Positions 8,670 through 16,819 of a DNA stretch of 40,851 bases are shown here, piece by piece (the stretch's first letter is position 1; each line of letters opens with the position of its first letter). The stretch spans positions 1 through 40,851 of the forward strand of contig JADCHE010000096.1 of assembly GCA_020248665.1 (NCBI GenBank), in the 5' to 3' direction. The stretch is from Burkholderiales bacterium. GTDB lineage: Bacteria > Pseudomonadota > Gammaproteobacteria > Burkholderiales > Burkholderiaceae_E. The notes under the pieces were generated by a model. That model saw only the letters and a program-made list of their open reading frames with translations, did not search any database and was not told the origin of the DNA. The translations under genes were made by a program, and so were the position numbers.

Positions 8670-9085
8670 GCGCACCCGGTCGCGACGGCGGAACGGCCGG
8701 GACGCACGCAGCCCCGAGCGTGGCCCCGGCGGGCCCGCGCCCGGCGCCGTGGCGCGTCGCGCTGGGCGCGGTGCTGCGCTTGCCGCAGGGCAAGGTCGCG
8801 CTCGCGCTGCTCGTCGCCTGGCTCGCCTACGAGGGCTGGCTGCGCGCGGCGGCGCCCGGCAAGATCGCCGACGGCTTCCCCGCCGAGCGCGAGAAGCTCA
8901 ACGTGCTGGTCACGCTCCCCTTCCCGCCCGAACGCTTCCACGTGCTGGTGTTCCAGCGCTTCGGACGCGTCTCGGGCACCGAGGGCCATACCATCGAGGT
9001 CCGCGGGGTGCCGCGGACCGAACTCGCGCGGCTCGCCCGCCCGTACTGGGTGGAGCGCGTCGAGCCCCTGAAGCCCGCCCCCTGA
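8666..9085 (+). CDS. Small bitopic membrane protein in the ABC operon, function unknown
   Basis: A 139-residue protein whose GTG start overlaps the stop of the ATPase gene, so it is part of the operon. The first 35 or so residues are disordered (Ala/Gly/Pro). One transmembrane helix follows at about residues 48-65 (KVALALLVAWLAYEGWL), then a soluble domain of about 75 residues with LVTLPFPPERFHVLVFQRFGRVSG and TIEVRGVPRTELARL. The codon use matches the neighbours. I recognise no family. With the charged C-terminal part likely periplasmic, it could dock the binding protein or adjust the channel, but that is inference from position. It sits between the ATPase and binding-protein genes, a place where this importer type normally has no extra gene. 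Confidence 0.82.
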   Translation: MSAPGRDGGTAGTHAAPSVAPAGPRPAPWRVALGAVLRLPQGKVALALLVAWLAYEGWLRAAAPGKIADGFPAEREKLNVLVTLPFPPERFHVLVFQRFGRVSGTEGHTIEVRGVPRTELARLARPYWVERVEPLKPAP

Positions 9086-9132
9086 ACCCGGTCCACCGAC
9101 CGCCACGACGACACGAGACGAGGAGACGCACG

Positions 9133-10200
9133 ATGACGTTACGCATGCTGATGCGCACGCTGGCCTTCGCGGCCGCGATGCTCGCGGGGGCCACCGCCCA
9201 CGCGCAGGCGCTGGTGAAACTCAAGGCCGGGATGGTGACCGGCATCGATCAGATCGGCCTGCCGATCGCGCTCGAGCGCGGCTTCTTCGAGAAGTACGGG
9301 CTCGACGTGACCATCGCGCGCCCGTACGCGACCGGCGTCGACGCGCTGAACGCGCTGCAGTCCGGCGAGAACGAGATCGTGCAGGTCGGCGTGCCGATGA
9401 TCGGCGCGGTGCTGCGCGGCATGGACCTGGTCGCGCTCGGCAACTACAGCGGCAACTCGACCAAGATGGGCTCGGACGCGACGATGGCGCTGATCGCGCG
9501 TGGCGACTCGGGTATCGCCAAGGGCGACCTGAAGTCGCTGCGGGGCAAGAGGATCGCCGCCTCGTTCGGCACGATCAACCACCTGTACGTGCTCGCGCTG
9601 CTCGAGCGGGCGGGCCTGACGCCGGCCGACGTGACGCTGGTCAACACGCCCCCCCCCGACATGACGGTGGCGCTGCTCGCGAAGGGCATCGACGCGTTCT
9701 CCGCCTGGGATCCGTGGCCGATCGTCGCGCAGCGGGACGTGCCCGGCGCGATCGAGGTGATCCGCGGCGGCGATGTGATCTCCTACCTCGGCTACAACGT
9801 CGCGCTGCGCGGCTGGGTCGAGAAGAACGGCCCGACGATCGAGAAGTTCCTCGCGGCGGTGTCCGAGGCCGACCAGTGGATGCGCGCGAACCCGAAGCAG
9901 GCCGCGCAGGTCGCGACCCGCTGGATCCCGGGCCTGAGGCAGGACGTCGCCGAGGCCGCGATGCAGTTCAACGTCCAGCAGGCCGACCGGCGCCTGTCGG
10001 CCAACAACTACCGCGCGATGCACGCCGCGCAGGACCGGCTCTTCAAGCTCGGCATCCTCAAGCAGACCTTCGACGTCAACAAGCACATCGAGCCGAAGCA
10101 CATGCTGAAGGTGATGGCCGACCATCCGAAGCTGTTCTCCGACCTGCCGCCGATCCCGGCGGCCGCGGCGATCGGGCCCGGCTACGTGTTCAAGCCCTGA
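9133..10200 (+). CDS. ABC transporter periplasmic substrate-binding protein (NMT1/SsuA-like)
   Basis: Periplasmic receptor of the importer, 355 residues. A Sec signal peptide of about 24 residues ends AHA before QALVK. The mature part begins with KAGMVTGIDQIGLPIALERGFFEKYGLDVTI (split over strands typical of the NMT1/THI5-like and SsuA families), and the hinge region includes GKRIAASFGTINHL and the later FSAWDPWPIVAQR. The tryptophans and tyrosines near the cleft suggest a small organic ligand, but which one cannot be told. The ATG at 9133 follows a ribosome binding site (GAGGAG, 9120-9125). A strong hairpin follows the stop, as often seen after binding-protein genes that need higher expression than the genes around them. 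Confidence 0.94.
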   Translation: MTLRMLMRTLAFAAAMLAGATAHAQALVKLKAGMVTGIDQIGLPIALERGFFEKYGLDVTIARPYATGVDALNALQSGENEIVQVGVPMIGAVLRGMDLVALGNYSGNSTKMGSDATMALIARGDSGIAKGDLKSLRGKRIAASFGTINHLYVLALLERAGLTPADVTLVNTPPPDMTVALLAKGIDAFSAWDPWPIVAQRDVPGAIEVIRGGDVISYLGYNVALRGWVEKNGPTIEKFLAAVSEADQWMRANPKQAAQVATRWIPGLRQDVAEAAMQFNVQQADRRLSANNYRAMHAAQDRLFKLGILKQTFDVNKHIEPKHMLKVMADHPKLFSDLPPIPAAAAIGPGYVFKP

Positions 10201-10208
10201 TCGGACGC

Positions 10209-10232
10209 CCCGGGGCGGGCCGCCGCCCCGGG
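10209..10232 (+). other. GC hairpin directly after the binding-protein gene
   Basis: Two perfectly complementary 10-base arms, CCCGGGGCGG (10209-10218) and CCGCCCCGGG (10223-10232), enclose a 4-base loop, starting 8 bases after the stop at 10198-10200. There is no T run, so it is not a classical intrinsic terminator. It probably shields the 3' end of the upstream messenger or partly ends transcription before the ligase gene. Confidence 0.6.
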
Positions 10233-10260
10233 CGCCGCGACCAGACGGAGACCCTGCCCC

Positions 10261-11802
10261 ATGCACCCGTTCCACCACGCGGCCCGAACGCCTGACAAGC
10301 CGGCGATCGTGATGGCCGGCAGCGGCACCACGGTCACCTACGGCGAACTCGAGGAACGCTCGAACCGCTTCGCGCGGCTGCTGCGCGCGACCGGGCTGCG
10401 GGCGGGCGATCACGTCGCGCTGATCGTCGAGAACCATCCGCGCTTCTACGAGCTGTGCTTCGGCGCGCACCGCGCGGGGCTGGTCTACACCGCGATCAGC
10501 ACGCGGCTGACCGTCGGCGAGGCTCGCTACATCGTCGAGGACTGCGGCGCGAAGGCGATCGTCGCGACGGCAGCCACCGCCGCGGTCGCGTGCGCAGCGG
10601 TCGAGGGCGTAGAGGCGCTGCGCGCGCGCTGGATGATCGACGGCGCGGCGAGCGGCTGGGACGGCTACGAGTCCGCGATCGCGGCGCAGCCCGCCGAACG
10701 GATCCCCGACGAGGTCGCCGGCTGCGACATGCTGTACTCGTCCGGCACGACGGGGCGTCCCAAGGGCGTGTTCGTGCCGCCGGACGCGGGCGCGATCGAT
10801 GCGCCGGTCGCGCTCACCGAGACGATGCGCAACCGCTACCGGGTCGGCGAGGACACCGTCTACCTGTCACCGGCGCCGCTCTACCATGCGGCGCCGCTGC
10901 GCTTCAACTTCAACGTGCTGCGGCTCGGCGGCACCTGCGTGGTCATGGAGCACTTCGACGCCGAGGCCTTCCTGCGGCTGGTCGCGGCGCACCGGATCAC
11001 GCACACGCAGGTCGTGCCGACGATGTTCGTGCGGATGCTGAAACTCCCGCCGGAGTTCCGCGCCCGCCACGACGTGTCGTCGCTGCGCTGCGCGATCCAC
11101 GCGGCCGCGCCCTGCCCGATCCCGGTCAAGCGCCAGATCATCGCGTGGTGGGGCCCGATCGTCTGGGAGTACTACGCGGGCACCGAGGGCAACGGCATGA
11201 CGCTGTGCGACTCGCACGAGTGGCTGGCGCACGAGGGCACCGTCGGGCGCGCGGTCGTCGGCGAGCTGCACGTCTGCGACGACGAGGGCCGCGAGCTGCC
11301 GACCGGCGAGGCGGGCACGATCTACTTCGCCAACGGCCGGCCGTTCGAGTACCACCACGATCCCGACAAGACCGCGGGCTCGCGCCTTCCGAACGGCTGG
11401 ACCACGCTCGGCGACGTCGGCTACGTCGACGCCGACGGCTACCTGTACCTGACCGACCGCAAGGCGCACATGATCATCAGCGGCGGCGTCAACGTGTATC
11501 CGCAGGAGACCGAGAACCTGCTGGTCACGCATCCGAAGGTGCTCGACGTCGCGGTGATCGGCGTGCCCGACGAGGAACTCGGCGAGGCGGTCAAGGCGGT
11601 GGTGACGCCGCGGGACATGCGCGACGCCGGGCCGGCGCTCGAGCGCGAGCTGATCGCCTGGTGCCGCGAGCGGCTGTCGCCGATCAAGTGCCCGAAGTCG
11701 GTGGACTTCGAGGCGGAGCTGCCCCGCCATCCGACCGGCAAGCTCTACAAGCGGCTGCTGCGCGACCGCTACTGGCAGGGCCGCGCGAGCCGGATCATCT
11801 GA
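10261..11802 (+). CDS. Acyl-CoA ligase / AMP-dependent synthetase
   Basis: ANL-superfamily ligase, 513 residues, that activates a carboxylic acid as acyl-AMP and transfers it to coenzyme A. The nucleotide-binding P-loop is YSSGTTGRPKG (about residues 159-169); the A5 region has WEYYAGTEGNG; the A7-A8 hinge has TLGDVGYVDADGYLYLTDRKAHMIISGG; the catalytic lysine is in HPTGKLYKR (about K494). The pattern GGVNVYPQETENLL resembles medium-chain and cyclohexanecarboxylate/aromatic acid ligases. It follows the importer genes on the same strand, 60 bases after the binding protein, so the imported compound may be an organic acid that this enzyme activates. That link is inference. Confidence 0.94.
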   Translation: MHPFHHAARTPDKPAIVMAGSGTTVTYGELEERSNRFARLLRATGLRAGDHVALIVENHPRFYELCFGAHRAGLVYTAISTRLTVGEARYIVEDCGAKAIVATAATAAVACAAVEGVEALRARWMIDGAASGWDGYESAIAAQPAERIPDEVAGCDMLYSSGTTGRPKGVFVPPDAGAIDAPVALTETMRNRYRVGEDTVYLSPAPLYHAAPLRFNFNVLRLGGTCVVMEHFDAEAFLRLVAAHRITHTQVVPTMFVRMLKLPPEFRARHDVSSLRCAIHAAAPCPIPVKRQIIAWWGPIVWEYYAGTEGNGMTLCDSHEWLAHEGTVGRAVVGELHVCDDEGRELPTGEAGTIYFANGRPFEYHHDPDKTAGSRLPNGWTTLGDVGYVDADGYLYLTDRKAHMIISGGVNVYPQETENLLVTHPKVLDVAVIGVPDEELGEAVKAVVTPRDMRDAGPALERELIAWCRERLSPIKCPKSVDFEAELPRHPTGKLYKRLLRDRYWQGRASRII

Positions 11803-11827
11803 CCGCCCGAGGGGCATGGAGCCACCG

Positions 11828-12466
11828 ATGACGATCGTGTTCTACGACTGCCGCACCGCCCCGTCGCCGCGCCGCGCGCGGATCCTGCTCGCCGAGAAGG
11901 GCGTCCCGCACGAGGTGGTGCAGGTCGACCTCGCGGCCGGCGAGCAGCTCGGCGAGGCGTTCCGCGCGATCAACCCGCAGTGCACGGTGCCGGTGCTGAA
12001 GACCGACGACGGCCTCGTGCTGACCGACAACGCGTCGATCGCAGCGTGGCTCGAAGCGGCGTACCCGGAGCCGCCGCTCATGGGCCGAACGCCGGCGGAG
12101 ATGGCCGAGGTCGCAGGCTGGCACTGGCGCTGCGAGTTCGAGGGCCTGATGGCGATCGCCGAAGGCCTGCGCAACGGCTCGCCGGCGATGGCCAACCGCG
12201 CGCTGCCGGGGCCGGTCGACTACCCGCAGATCCCGGAGCTCGCGCAGCGCGGTCGGGCACGGGTCGAGCGATTCCTGGAGACGCTGCAGGCCAGGCTCGA
12301 CGGGCGCGCGTTCGTCGCGACCGAACGGTTCTCGCTCGCGGACGTGACCGCGGCGGTCGCGGTCGATTTCGCCCGGGTCGTCAGGATCCGGCCGGATCCC
12401 GCGCGGCACCCGAACGTGGTGCGCTGGCGCGAGGCGCTCGCGGCGCGGCCGTCGATGTCGCTGTAG
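11828..12466 (+). CDS. Glutathione S-transferase family protein
   Basis: A 212-residue protein with an N-terminal thioredoxin-like domain (MTIVFYDCRTAPSPRRARILL, then NPQCTVPVLKTDDG and the glutathione-contact region LTDNASIAAWLE) and an all-helical C-terminal domain with GRAFVATERFSLADVTAAVAVDF. An upstream ATG at 11816 is in frame, but GGAG at 11818-11821 lies six bases before the ATG at 11828, which is therefore the better start. It is 25 bases behind the ligase gene, so it is probably co-transcribed. Its 3' end overlaps the end of the convergent META gene by 86 bases. The substrate is unknown; some relatives are isomerases or hydrolases and not transferases. Confidence 0.9.
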   Translation: MTIVFYDCRTAPSPRRARILLAEKGVPHEVVQVDLAAGEQLGEAFRAINPQCTVPVLKTDDGLVLTDNASIAAWLEAAYPEPPLMGRTPAEMAEVAGWHWRCEFEGLMAIAEGLRNGSPAMANRALPGPVDYPQIPELAQRGRARVERFLETLQARLDGRAFVATERFSLADVTAAVAVDFARVVRIRPDPARHPNVVRWREALAARPSMSL

Positions 12467-13277
12467 CGGCCGGGGCCTGCGCCGCAGGCTCGCCGCGCGG
12501 CAGCGCGTCGGCGGTGGCGACCACCGCGCCGCTCGCGTCGCGCAGCGCGAGCCGGACGCCGTCGCGCTCGAGCGCGGTCGCCCGACCGACCGTCCGCAGG
12601 TACGCGCGCTCCTGCGCCCGGAGTTCGGTCGTGCCGGCGCACTCGGGGCGCACCGGCACCAGCAGCCCGAGGTCAAGGCGGGCGTCGACGACCGCCCACG
12701 CCCCCGAGTACGGCGAGCAGCCGCCGAAGCCGCGCACGCGGCCTTCGGAGTCGAACTCGACGGTGATCAGGCTGCCACGGCGCGGGATCGACCAGCCCTG
12801 TCCGGCATCGGCGAAGCCGGTGACGCGCCACACGGTGCCGGTCAGGCCGGCGGGCTGCGGCGCGAAGGTCGCGAGCGGCGTACCGCGTCGATCGAGCAGC
12901 ACCAGGGACGTGCCGTCGAGCCGCCACGCGGTCACGCGCGCCAGCGTGCGACTGTAGGCCTCGGCGGCGGCCTCGAGCGCCTCCGGGCACGGCCGGCGGG
13001 TGACGGCCAGGTCGCGGCCGATCCGCAGCGCGGCGCCGTCGCCGTGCCGCGGCCCGACGAAGCGGTTGCAGCCGTCGCTGCCCACGACCCGGTCCCCGTC
13101 GAAGCGCAAGGTCGGCCGCGGCGCGTCGGCGGCGAGCGTCTGCGCATTCATCCCCGACAGCATCCACGCGGTACCGTCGAGCGAAGGCGGCGCGGGCCCG
13201 ACCGAAGCGCACGCGGCCAGGCCCGACGCGAGCACGCTCGCGGCGAGGGTGGTGAGGCGCTGCATCGACGGGACCAT
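12381..13277 (-). CDS. Lipoprotein with two META (HslJ-like) domains
   Basis: A 298-residue lipoprotein: the lipobox is LAAC with Cys23. Two META domains follow, the first around residues 30-135 (SLDGTAWMLSGM, then VVGSDGCNRFVG) and the second around 140-255 (LTGTVWRVTGF, then VRGFGGCSPYSG). Each has the conserved glycine-cysteine turn of HslJ-like proteins, which are linked in other bacteria to envelope stress or antibiotic tolerance. I chose ATG 13277 because GAGGAG lies 10 bases before it; ATG 13265 in frame has no ribosome binding site. The Ala/Pro-rich tail runs through the 3' end of the convergent GST gene, so the last 28 codons may not be functionally important. Confidence 0.83.
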   Translation of the reverse strand: MVPSMQRLTTLAASVLASGLAACASVGPAPPSLDGTAWMLSGMNAQTLAADAPRPTLRFDGDRVVGSDGCNRFVGPRHGDGAALRIGRDLAVTRRPCPEALEAAAEAYSRTLARVTAWRLDGTSLVLLDRRGTPLATFAPQPAGLTGTVWRVTGFADAGQGWSIPRRGSLITVEFDSEGRVRGFGGCSPYSGAWAVVDARLDLGLLVPVRPECAGTTELRAQERAYLRTVGRATALERDGVRLALRDASGAVVATADALPRGEPAAQAPAATATSTAAPRAPRASAPRSGAARDPAGS

Positions 13278-13299
13278 GGTTCGGACGCTCCTCGGGGCA

Positions 13300-13328
13300 G
13301 TCTCGAAAGGGTCGTGCCGTACTGTCAA
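13300..13328 (-). promoter_or_regulatory. Candidate promoter of the META lipoprotein gene
   Basis: On the minus strand a perfect -35 hexamer TTGACA (13328-13323) is followed after 17 bases by CGAGAC (13305-13300), a poor -10 box. The start codon at 13277 lies about 23 bases further. The -35 is convincing and the -10 is not. Confidence 0.35.
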
Positions 13329-13398
13329 GGCGATCGTGGCGCGTCCGACGAGGCGCGCCGACGGGCGGCACCGGCGGAGCCACCGGAGGCGGTGCGCG

Positions 13399-15270
13399 TC
13401 AGGCGGCCGAGAGCGCCTCGAGCAGCGCCGCGCCGTAGCGCACGAGCTTCGTCGCACCGACGCCGGGGATCCCGCGCAGGTCGTCGAGGCCGGTCGGCGC
13501 GCGACGCGCGATCTCGGCGAGCGTCGCGTCGTGGAAGATCACGTAGGGCGGCACGCCGTGCGATTTCGCGGTGTCGAGCCGCCAGACGCGCAGCTTCGCG
13601 AAGCGCCCGGCCGAGTCCTCGTCGAGGCCGATCGCGAGCGCCGGGTCGGCGCCCGGCGTGCGAGTGCGCGAGCGGCCGCCCTTCACCCGCTCGGCGCGCG
13701 CGAGGCTCGCCTTGGCGAGCATCACCTGCTGCCGGCCCTTGAGCACCGGCACCGCGGTCTCGGTCAGCTCGAGCGCGCCGTAGCGCTCGTGCGCGACCTC
13801 GACCAGACCGCGCGCGACCAGCTGGCGCAGCACCGCGTGCCAGGTGCGCGCATCGATGTCGGCGCCGATGCCGAAGGTGGACAGGCGGTCGTGGCCGCGC
13901 TCGAGGATCTTGTCCTCGCGTTCGCCGCGCAGCACGCCGATCACGTGGTGCGCGCCGAACCCGAAGCCGCTCGCCTGCCGGATCCGGTAGATGCACGACA
14001 GCAGCTTGCGCGCGGCCTCGGTCGCGTCCCAGCGCTCGGGCGGGGTGAGGCAGTTGTCGCAATTGCCGCAGGGTCCGCTCGCCTCGCCGAAGTAGCGCAG
14101 CAGCAGCACCCGCCTGCAGCCGTCGGCCTCGGCGAGCGCGACCATCGCGTCGAGCTTCGCGCGCGAGACGCGCTTGTGCTCGTCACCGGCCTCGGACTCG
14201 TCGATCAGCCGGCGGTTGTTGACCACGTCCTGCAGCCCGTAGGCCATCCAGGCCTGCGAGGGCAGCCCATCGCGGCCGGCGCGGCCCGTCTCCTGGTAGT
14301 AGCCTTCGACCGACTTCGGCATGTCGAGGTGCGCGACGAAGCGCACGTCGGGCTTGTCGATGCCCATGCCGAACGCGATCGTGGCGACCATCACCACGCC
14401 GTCCTCACGCAGGAAGCGTGACTGGTTGGCCGCACGCTCCTCGACCGGCAGCCCGGCGTGGTAGGGCAGCGCGTCGAAGCCCTGCGCACGCAGCGCGGTC
14501 GCGGTCTCCTCGACGCGCTTGCGCGTCGCGCAGTAGACGATGCCCGCCGCGCCGCGCAGCTCGCCGTTCAGCAGCCCGAGCAGCTGGCGCCGCGGCTCGT
14601 CCTTCTCGACGATCGTGTAGCGGATGTTCGGGCGGTCGAAGCTGCTGACGAACTCGCGCGCGTCATCGAGCGCGAGCCGCTCGCGGATCTCGCGGCGGGT
14701 CTGCGGGTCGGCGGTGGCCGTCAGCGCGATCCGCGGCACCGACGGGAAACGCTCGTGCAGCACCGACAGGCCGAGGTACTCCGGCCGGAAGTCGTGCCCC
14801 CACTGCGAGACGCAGTGCGCCTCGTCGATCGCGAACAGCGCGATGCGGCTGCCGTCGAGCAGCTCGAGGCAGCGATCGGTCAGCAGCCGCTCCGGCGCGA
14901 CGTAGAGCAGGTCGAGCTCGCCGGCGCGCATCGCGCGCTCGACCCGGCGGGCGTCCTCGGCGGACAGCGTCGAGTTCAGATACTCGGCGCGCACGCCGTT
15001 CTCGCGCAGCGCGTCGACCTGGTCCTGCATCAGCGCGATCAGCGGCGAGACGACGACGCCGGTGCCCTCGCGCACCAGCGACGGCACCTGGTAGCACAGC
15101 GACTTGCCGGCGCCGGTGGGCATCAGCACCAGCGCGTCGCCGCCGCCCGCGATGTGCGAGACGATCTCGTGCTGCAGCCCGCGGAACGCGGGATAGCCCC
15201 AGACGCGGCGCAGCGCGTCGAGCGCGGGGTCGGCGGCCTCGGAGGCGGGTCGCACGGCGGTTTCGTTCAC
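13399..15270 (-). CDS. recQ: ATP-dependent DNA helicase RecQ
   Basis: 3'-5' DNA helicase of recombination and replication-fork repair, 623 residues (E. coli RecQ has 609). Motif I is MPTGAGKS (about 50-57), motif II is DEAHC (149-153), and motif VI is [10 protein letters not shown] (326-335). The RecQ-Ct zinc site has four cysteines, C385, C401, C404 and C407 (in CRRVLLL and GPCGNCDNC). A winged-helix region follows, then an HRDC domain at the C-terminus ([17 protein letters not shown]). I chose the GTG at 15270; the frame extends to a GTG at 15348, but that would overlap the GntR gene and the extra residues do not look like RecQ. The ribosome binding site is weak. Confidence 0.95.
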   Translation of the reverse strand: MNETAVRPASEAADPALDALRRVWGYPAFRGLQHEIVSHIAGGGDALVLMPTGAGKSLCYQVPSLVREGTGVVVSPLIALMQDQVDALRENGVRAEYLNSTLSAEDARRVERAMRAGELDLLYVAPERLLTDRCLELLDGSRIALFAIDEAHCVSQWGHDFRPEYLGLSVLHERFPSVPRIALTATADPQTRREIRERLALDDAREFVSSFDRPNIRYTIVEKDEPRRQLLGLLNGELRGAAGIVYCATRKRVEETATALRAQGFDALPYHAGLPVEERAANQSRFLREDGVVMVATIAFGMGIDKPDVRFVAHLDMPKSVEGYYQETGRAGRDGLPSQAWMAYGLQDVVNNRRLIDESEAGDEHKRVSRAKLDAMVALAEADGCRRVLLLRYFGEASGPCGNCDNCLTPPERWDATEAARKLLSCIYRIRQASGFGFGAHHVIGVLRGEREDKILERGHDRLSTFGIGADIDARTWHAVLRQLVARGLVEVAHERYGALELTETAVPVLKGRQQVMLAKASLARAERVKGGRSRTRTPGADPALAIGLDEDSAGRFAKLRVWRLDTAKSHGVPPYVIFHDATLAEIARRAPTGLDDLRGIPGVGATKLVRYGAALLEALSAA

Positions 15271-15316
15271 CCACCGATGGTACGCGATGCGGTGCGGCGG
15301 GCCGCCGACGGACGAT

Positions 15317-16051
15317 CTAGGCCGCAGGGCCCGGCGGCACGGCTTCACCCGACGGCGTCAGCAGCCGCCGGCGTCCGCCCTCGAGGTGCCCGCGGATCGC
15401 GCGCTCGGCCGCTTCGCCGTCGCCGGCGCGGAACGCCTCGAGGATCGCGCGATGCTCGGCCATCACCTGCTCCGCCCGCGCACCGTCCGAGGTCTTGCGG
15501 GTCACGTACAGGCGCGACTGCACCAGCACCGCGTGCAGGTTCGCGTAGACCTGCGCGGTCGCGGGGTTGCCCGAGCTCTCGACGATCGCGCGGTGGAAGC
15601 GCGCGTCCTCCTGCACGAAACGCCGGTACTCGCGGTAGCGCGTGCCGAGCCGCTTGGTCTTCGACATCTGGGCGTAGGCCGACTCCAGCGTCTCCAGGAT
15701 CGCCGGGTCGCGGCGCGGGGCGCCGATCCGCGCGCAGTGGCCCTCGACGAGCGCGCGGAAGTCGAGCAGTCCGCTCAGGAACGCGGGATCGGGCGGCGGC
15801 GCGACCGAATAGCCCGCGTAGACCCGCGAGACCACCAGCTTCTCGCTCTCCAGCCGCGCGAGCGCCTCGCGGATCGGCGACGAGCTGGTGGCGAGCAGCC
15901 GCGACAGCGACTCGATGGTCAGCCGCTCGCCCGGCTTGAGCGTCTGGTCGAGGATCCGCTCCTTGATGTCCTCGTAGACCTTCTCGGCGATGGTGGTGCG
16001 CTCGACCGCCGAGCCCTCGGGCCGCGCGGTGCGCCAGTCGTTCGATCCCAT
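15317..16051 (-). CDS. GntR-family transcriptional regulator, FCD/FadR subfamily
   Basis: A 244-residue DNA-binding regulator. The N-terminal winged helix-turn-helix is at about residues 20-85 ([51 protein letters not shown]). The all-helical FCD ligand domain fills residues 95-225 and shows the usual metal-site residues in [18 protein letters not shown] and RGHLEG. ATG 16051 has an excellent ribosome binding site (GGGAGGGG) a few bases before it. The gene is divergent from the sugar-acid operon starting at 16262, and the palindrome at 16148-16159 between them is the probable operator. Members of this subfamily usually repress organic-acid catabolic genes and let go when the acid or an intermediate binds. 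Confidence 0.93.
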   Translation of the reverse strand: MGSNDWRTARPEGSAVERTTIAEKVYEDIKERILDQTLKPGERLTIESLSRLLATSSSPIREALARLESEKLVVSRVYAGYSVAPPPDPAFLSGLLDFRALVEGHCARIGAPRRDPAILETLESAYAQMSKTKRLGTRYREYRRFVQEDARFHRAIVESSGNPATAQVYANLHAVLVQSRLYVTRKTSDGARAEQVMAEHRAILEAFRAGDGEAAERAIRGHLEGGRRRLLTPSGEAVPPGPAA

Positions 16052-16131
16052 GCCCCTCCCGCGAAGCACGCACGTGGGTTCCGGATCCCGCGCACTCTAG
16101 CAGCCGCACCGGATGCCCCGGGGACCCGATC

Positions 16132-16159
16132 TTGCCAAGCCCACCAGATTGTGCACAAT
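16132..16159 (+). promoter_or_regulatory. Candidate promoter of the sugar-acid operon
   Basis: TTGCCA (16132-16137) and CACAAT (16154-16159) are 16 bases apart, matching five and four consensus positions. The -10 is the right half of the palindromic operator. On the other strand TTGCAT (16177-16172) and CACAAT (16153-16148), 18 bases apart, could drive the GntR gene, so both promoters would share one operator. Confidence 0.45.
16148..16159. promoter_or_regulatory. Palindromic operator, probable GntR/FCD binding site
   Basis: ATTGTGCACAAT is a perfect 12-base palindrome in the 210-base divergent region between the GntR gene and the catabolic operon. It fits the TTGTnnACAA-type operators common for FCD-subfamily GntR proteins. 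It stands out as an AT-rich island in very GC-rich DNA and overlaps candidate -10 boxes on both strands, which suggests repression of the operon and autoregulation. Confidence 0.7.
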
Positions 16160-16261
16160 GCACGATCGACGATGCAAGGTCGGCCGGCTCCGCCGGATCG
16201 GGCCGCGCACGGGGAGACGGCGGATGGGGCGCGACGCACGCGGACGCGGCAGGGGGCACCG

Positions 16262-16819
16262 GTGAAGGTGCCGCTGCGCTTCTCGCGTCCAGCGGGCCGC
16301 ATGCCGCGCTTCGCGCTGCCGCAGGTGCGGGGCAACGGCGTCGAGCTCGACGTGCTGCACCCGTCGACCGCGGTCAGCAACGTCTTCGAGCACGAGACGC
16401 CGATCGCCGAGTACGTGATGTGGGCGCTGCCGCACGGACGGATGGCGTTCAGCGCCGGTACCCGGTCCGACGCCTACCGAACGCGCGTGCTGCGCGGCGA
16501 ACTCGCCGGCCGCACCGTCGGGATCTTCGGTTTCGGCCGGATCGGCCGCGCGTTCGCCGACGGCTCGATCGGCGGCGCGGTGCTCGACGTCTGGTACGCC
16601 TGCCCGGCCGGCACCGGCGACCGCGTCGAGCCCTCGACGCTGCCGCTGCTCGGCCTGCCGAACGTGGTCGCGACCGCGCACTCGTCGGTGTGGATGCACG
16701 CGCTGCCCGAGCGGCGCTACCGGCTGATCGCCGACACGCTGCGTCGGCTGCGCGAGGGCCGGCCGCTGCTGAACCTGGTGCGCGCCCCGCGCGCCGAGCT
16801 CATCGGAGCCCGAGCTTGA
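16262..16819 (+). pseudogene. D-2-hydroxyacid dehydrogenase remnant with in-frame internal deletions
   Basis: The 185-residue product carries pieces of a D-isomer-specific 2-hydroxyacid dehydrogenase that is normally about 310-330 residues. After a shortened N-terminus come VSNVFEHETPIAEYVMWAL and the start of the NAD site, GRTVGIFGFGRIGRAF (GxGxxG). This is joined directly to DGSIGGAVLDVWY and LPNVVATAHSSVWMHALPERR, which normally lie some 100 residues later. Most of the Rossmann domain and the catalytic Arg and Glu segment (VNVARG...VDE in relatives) are missing. About 40 residues also seem to be lost near residue 25. The frame is kept throughout and the stop still overlaps the next gene (TTGA). 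The GTG start has AGGGGG five bases upstream. It cannot be an active dehydrogenase. An assembly or PCR deletion is an alternative. Confidence 0.75.
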
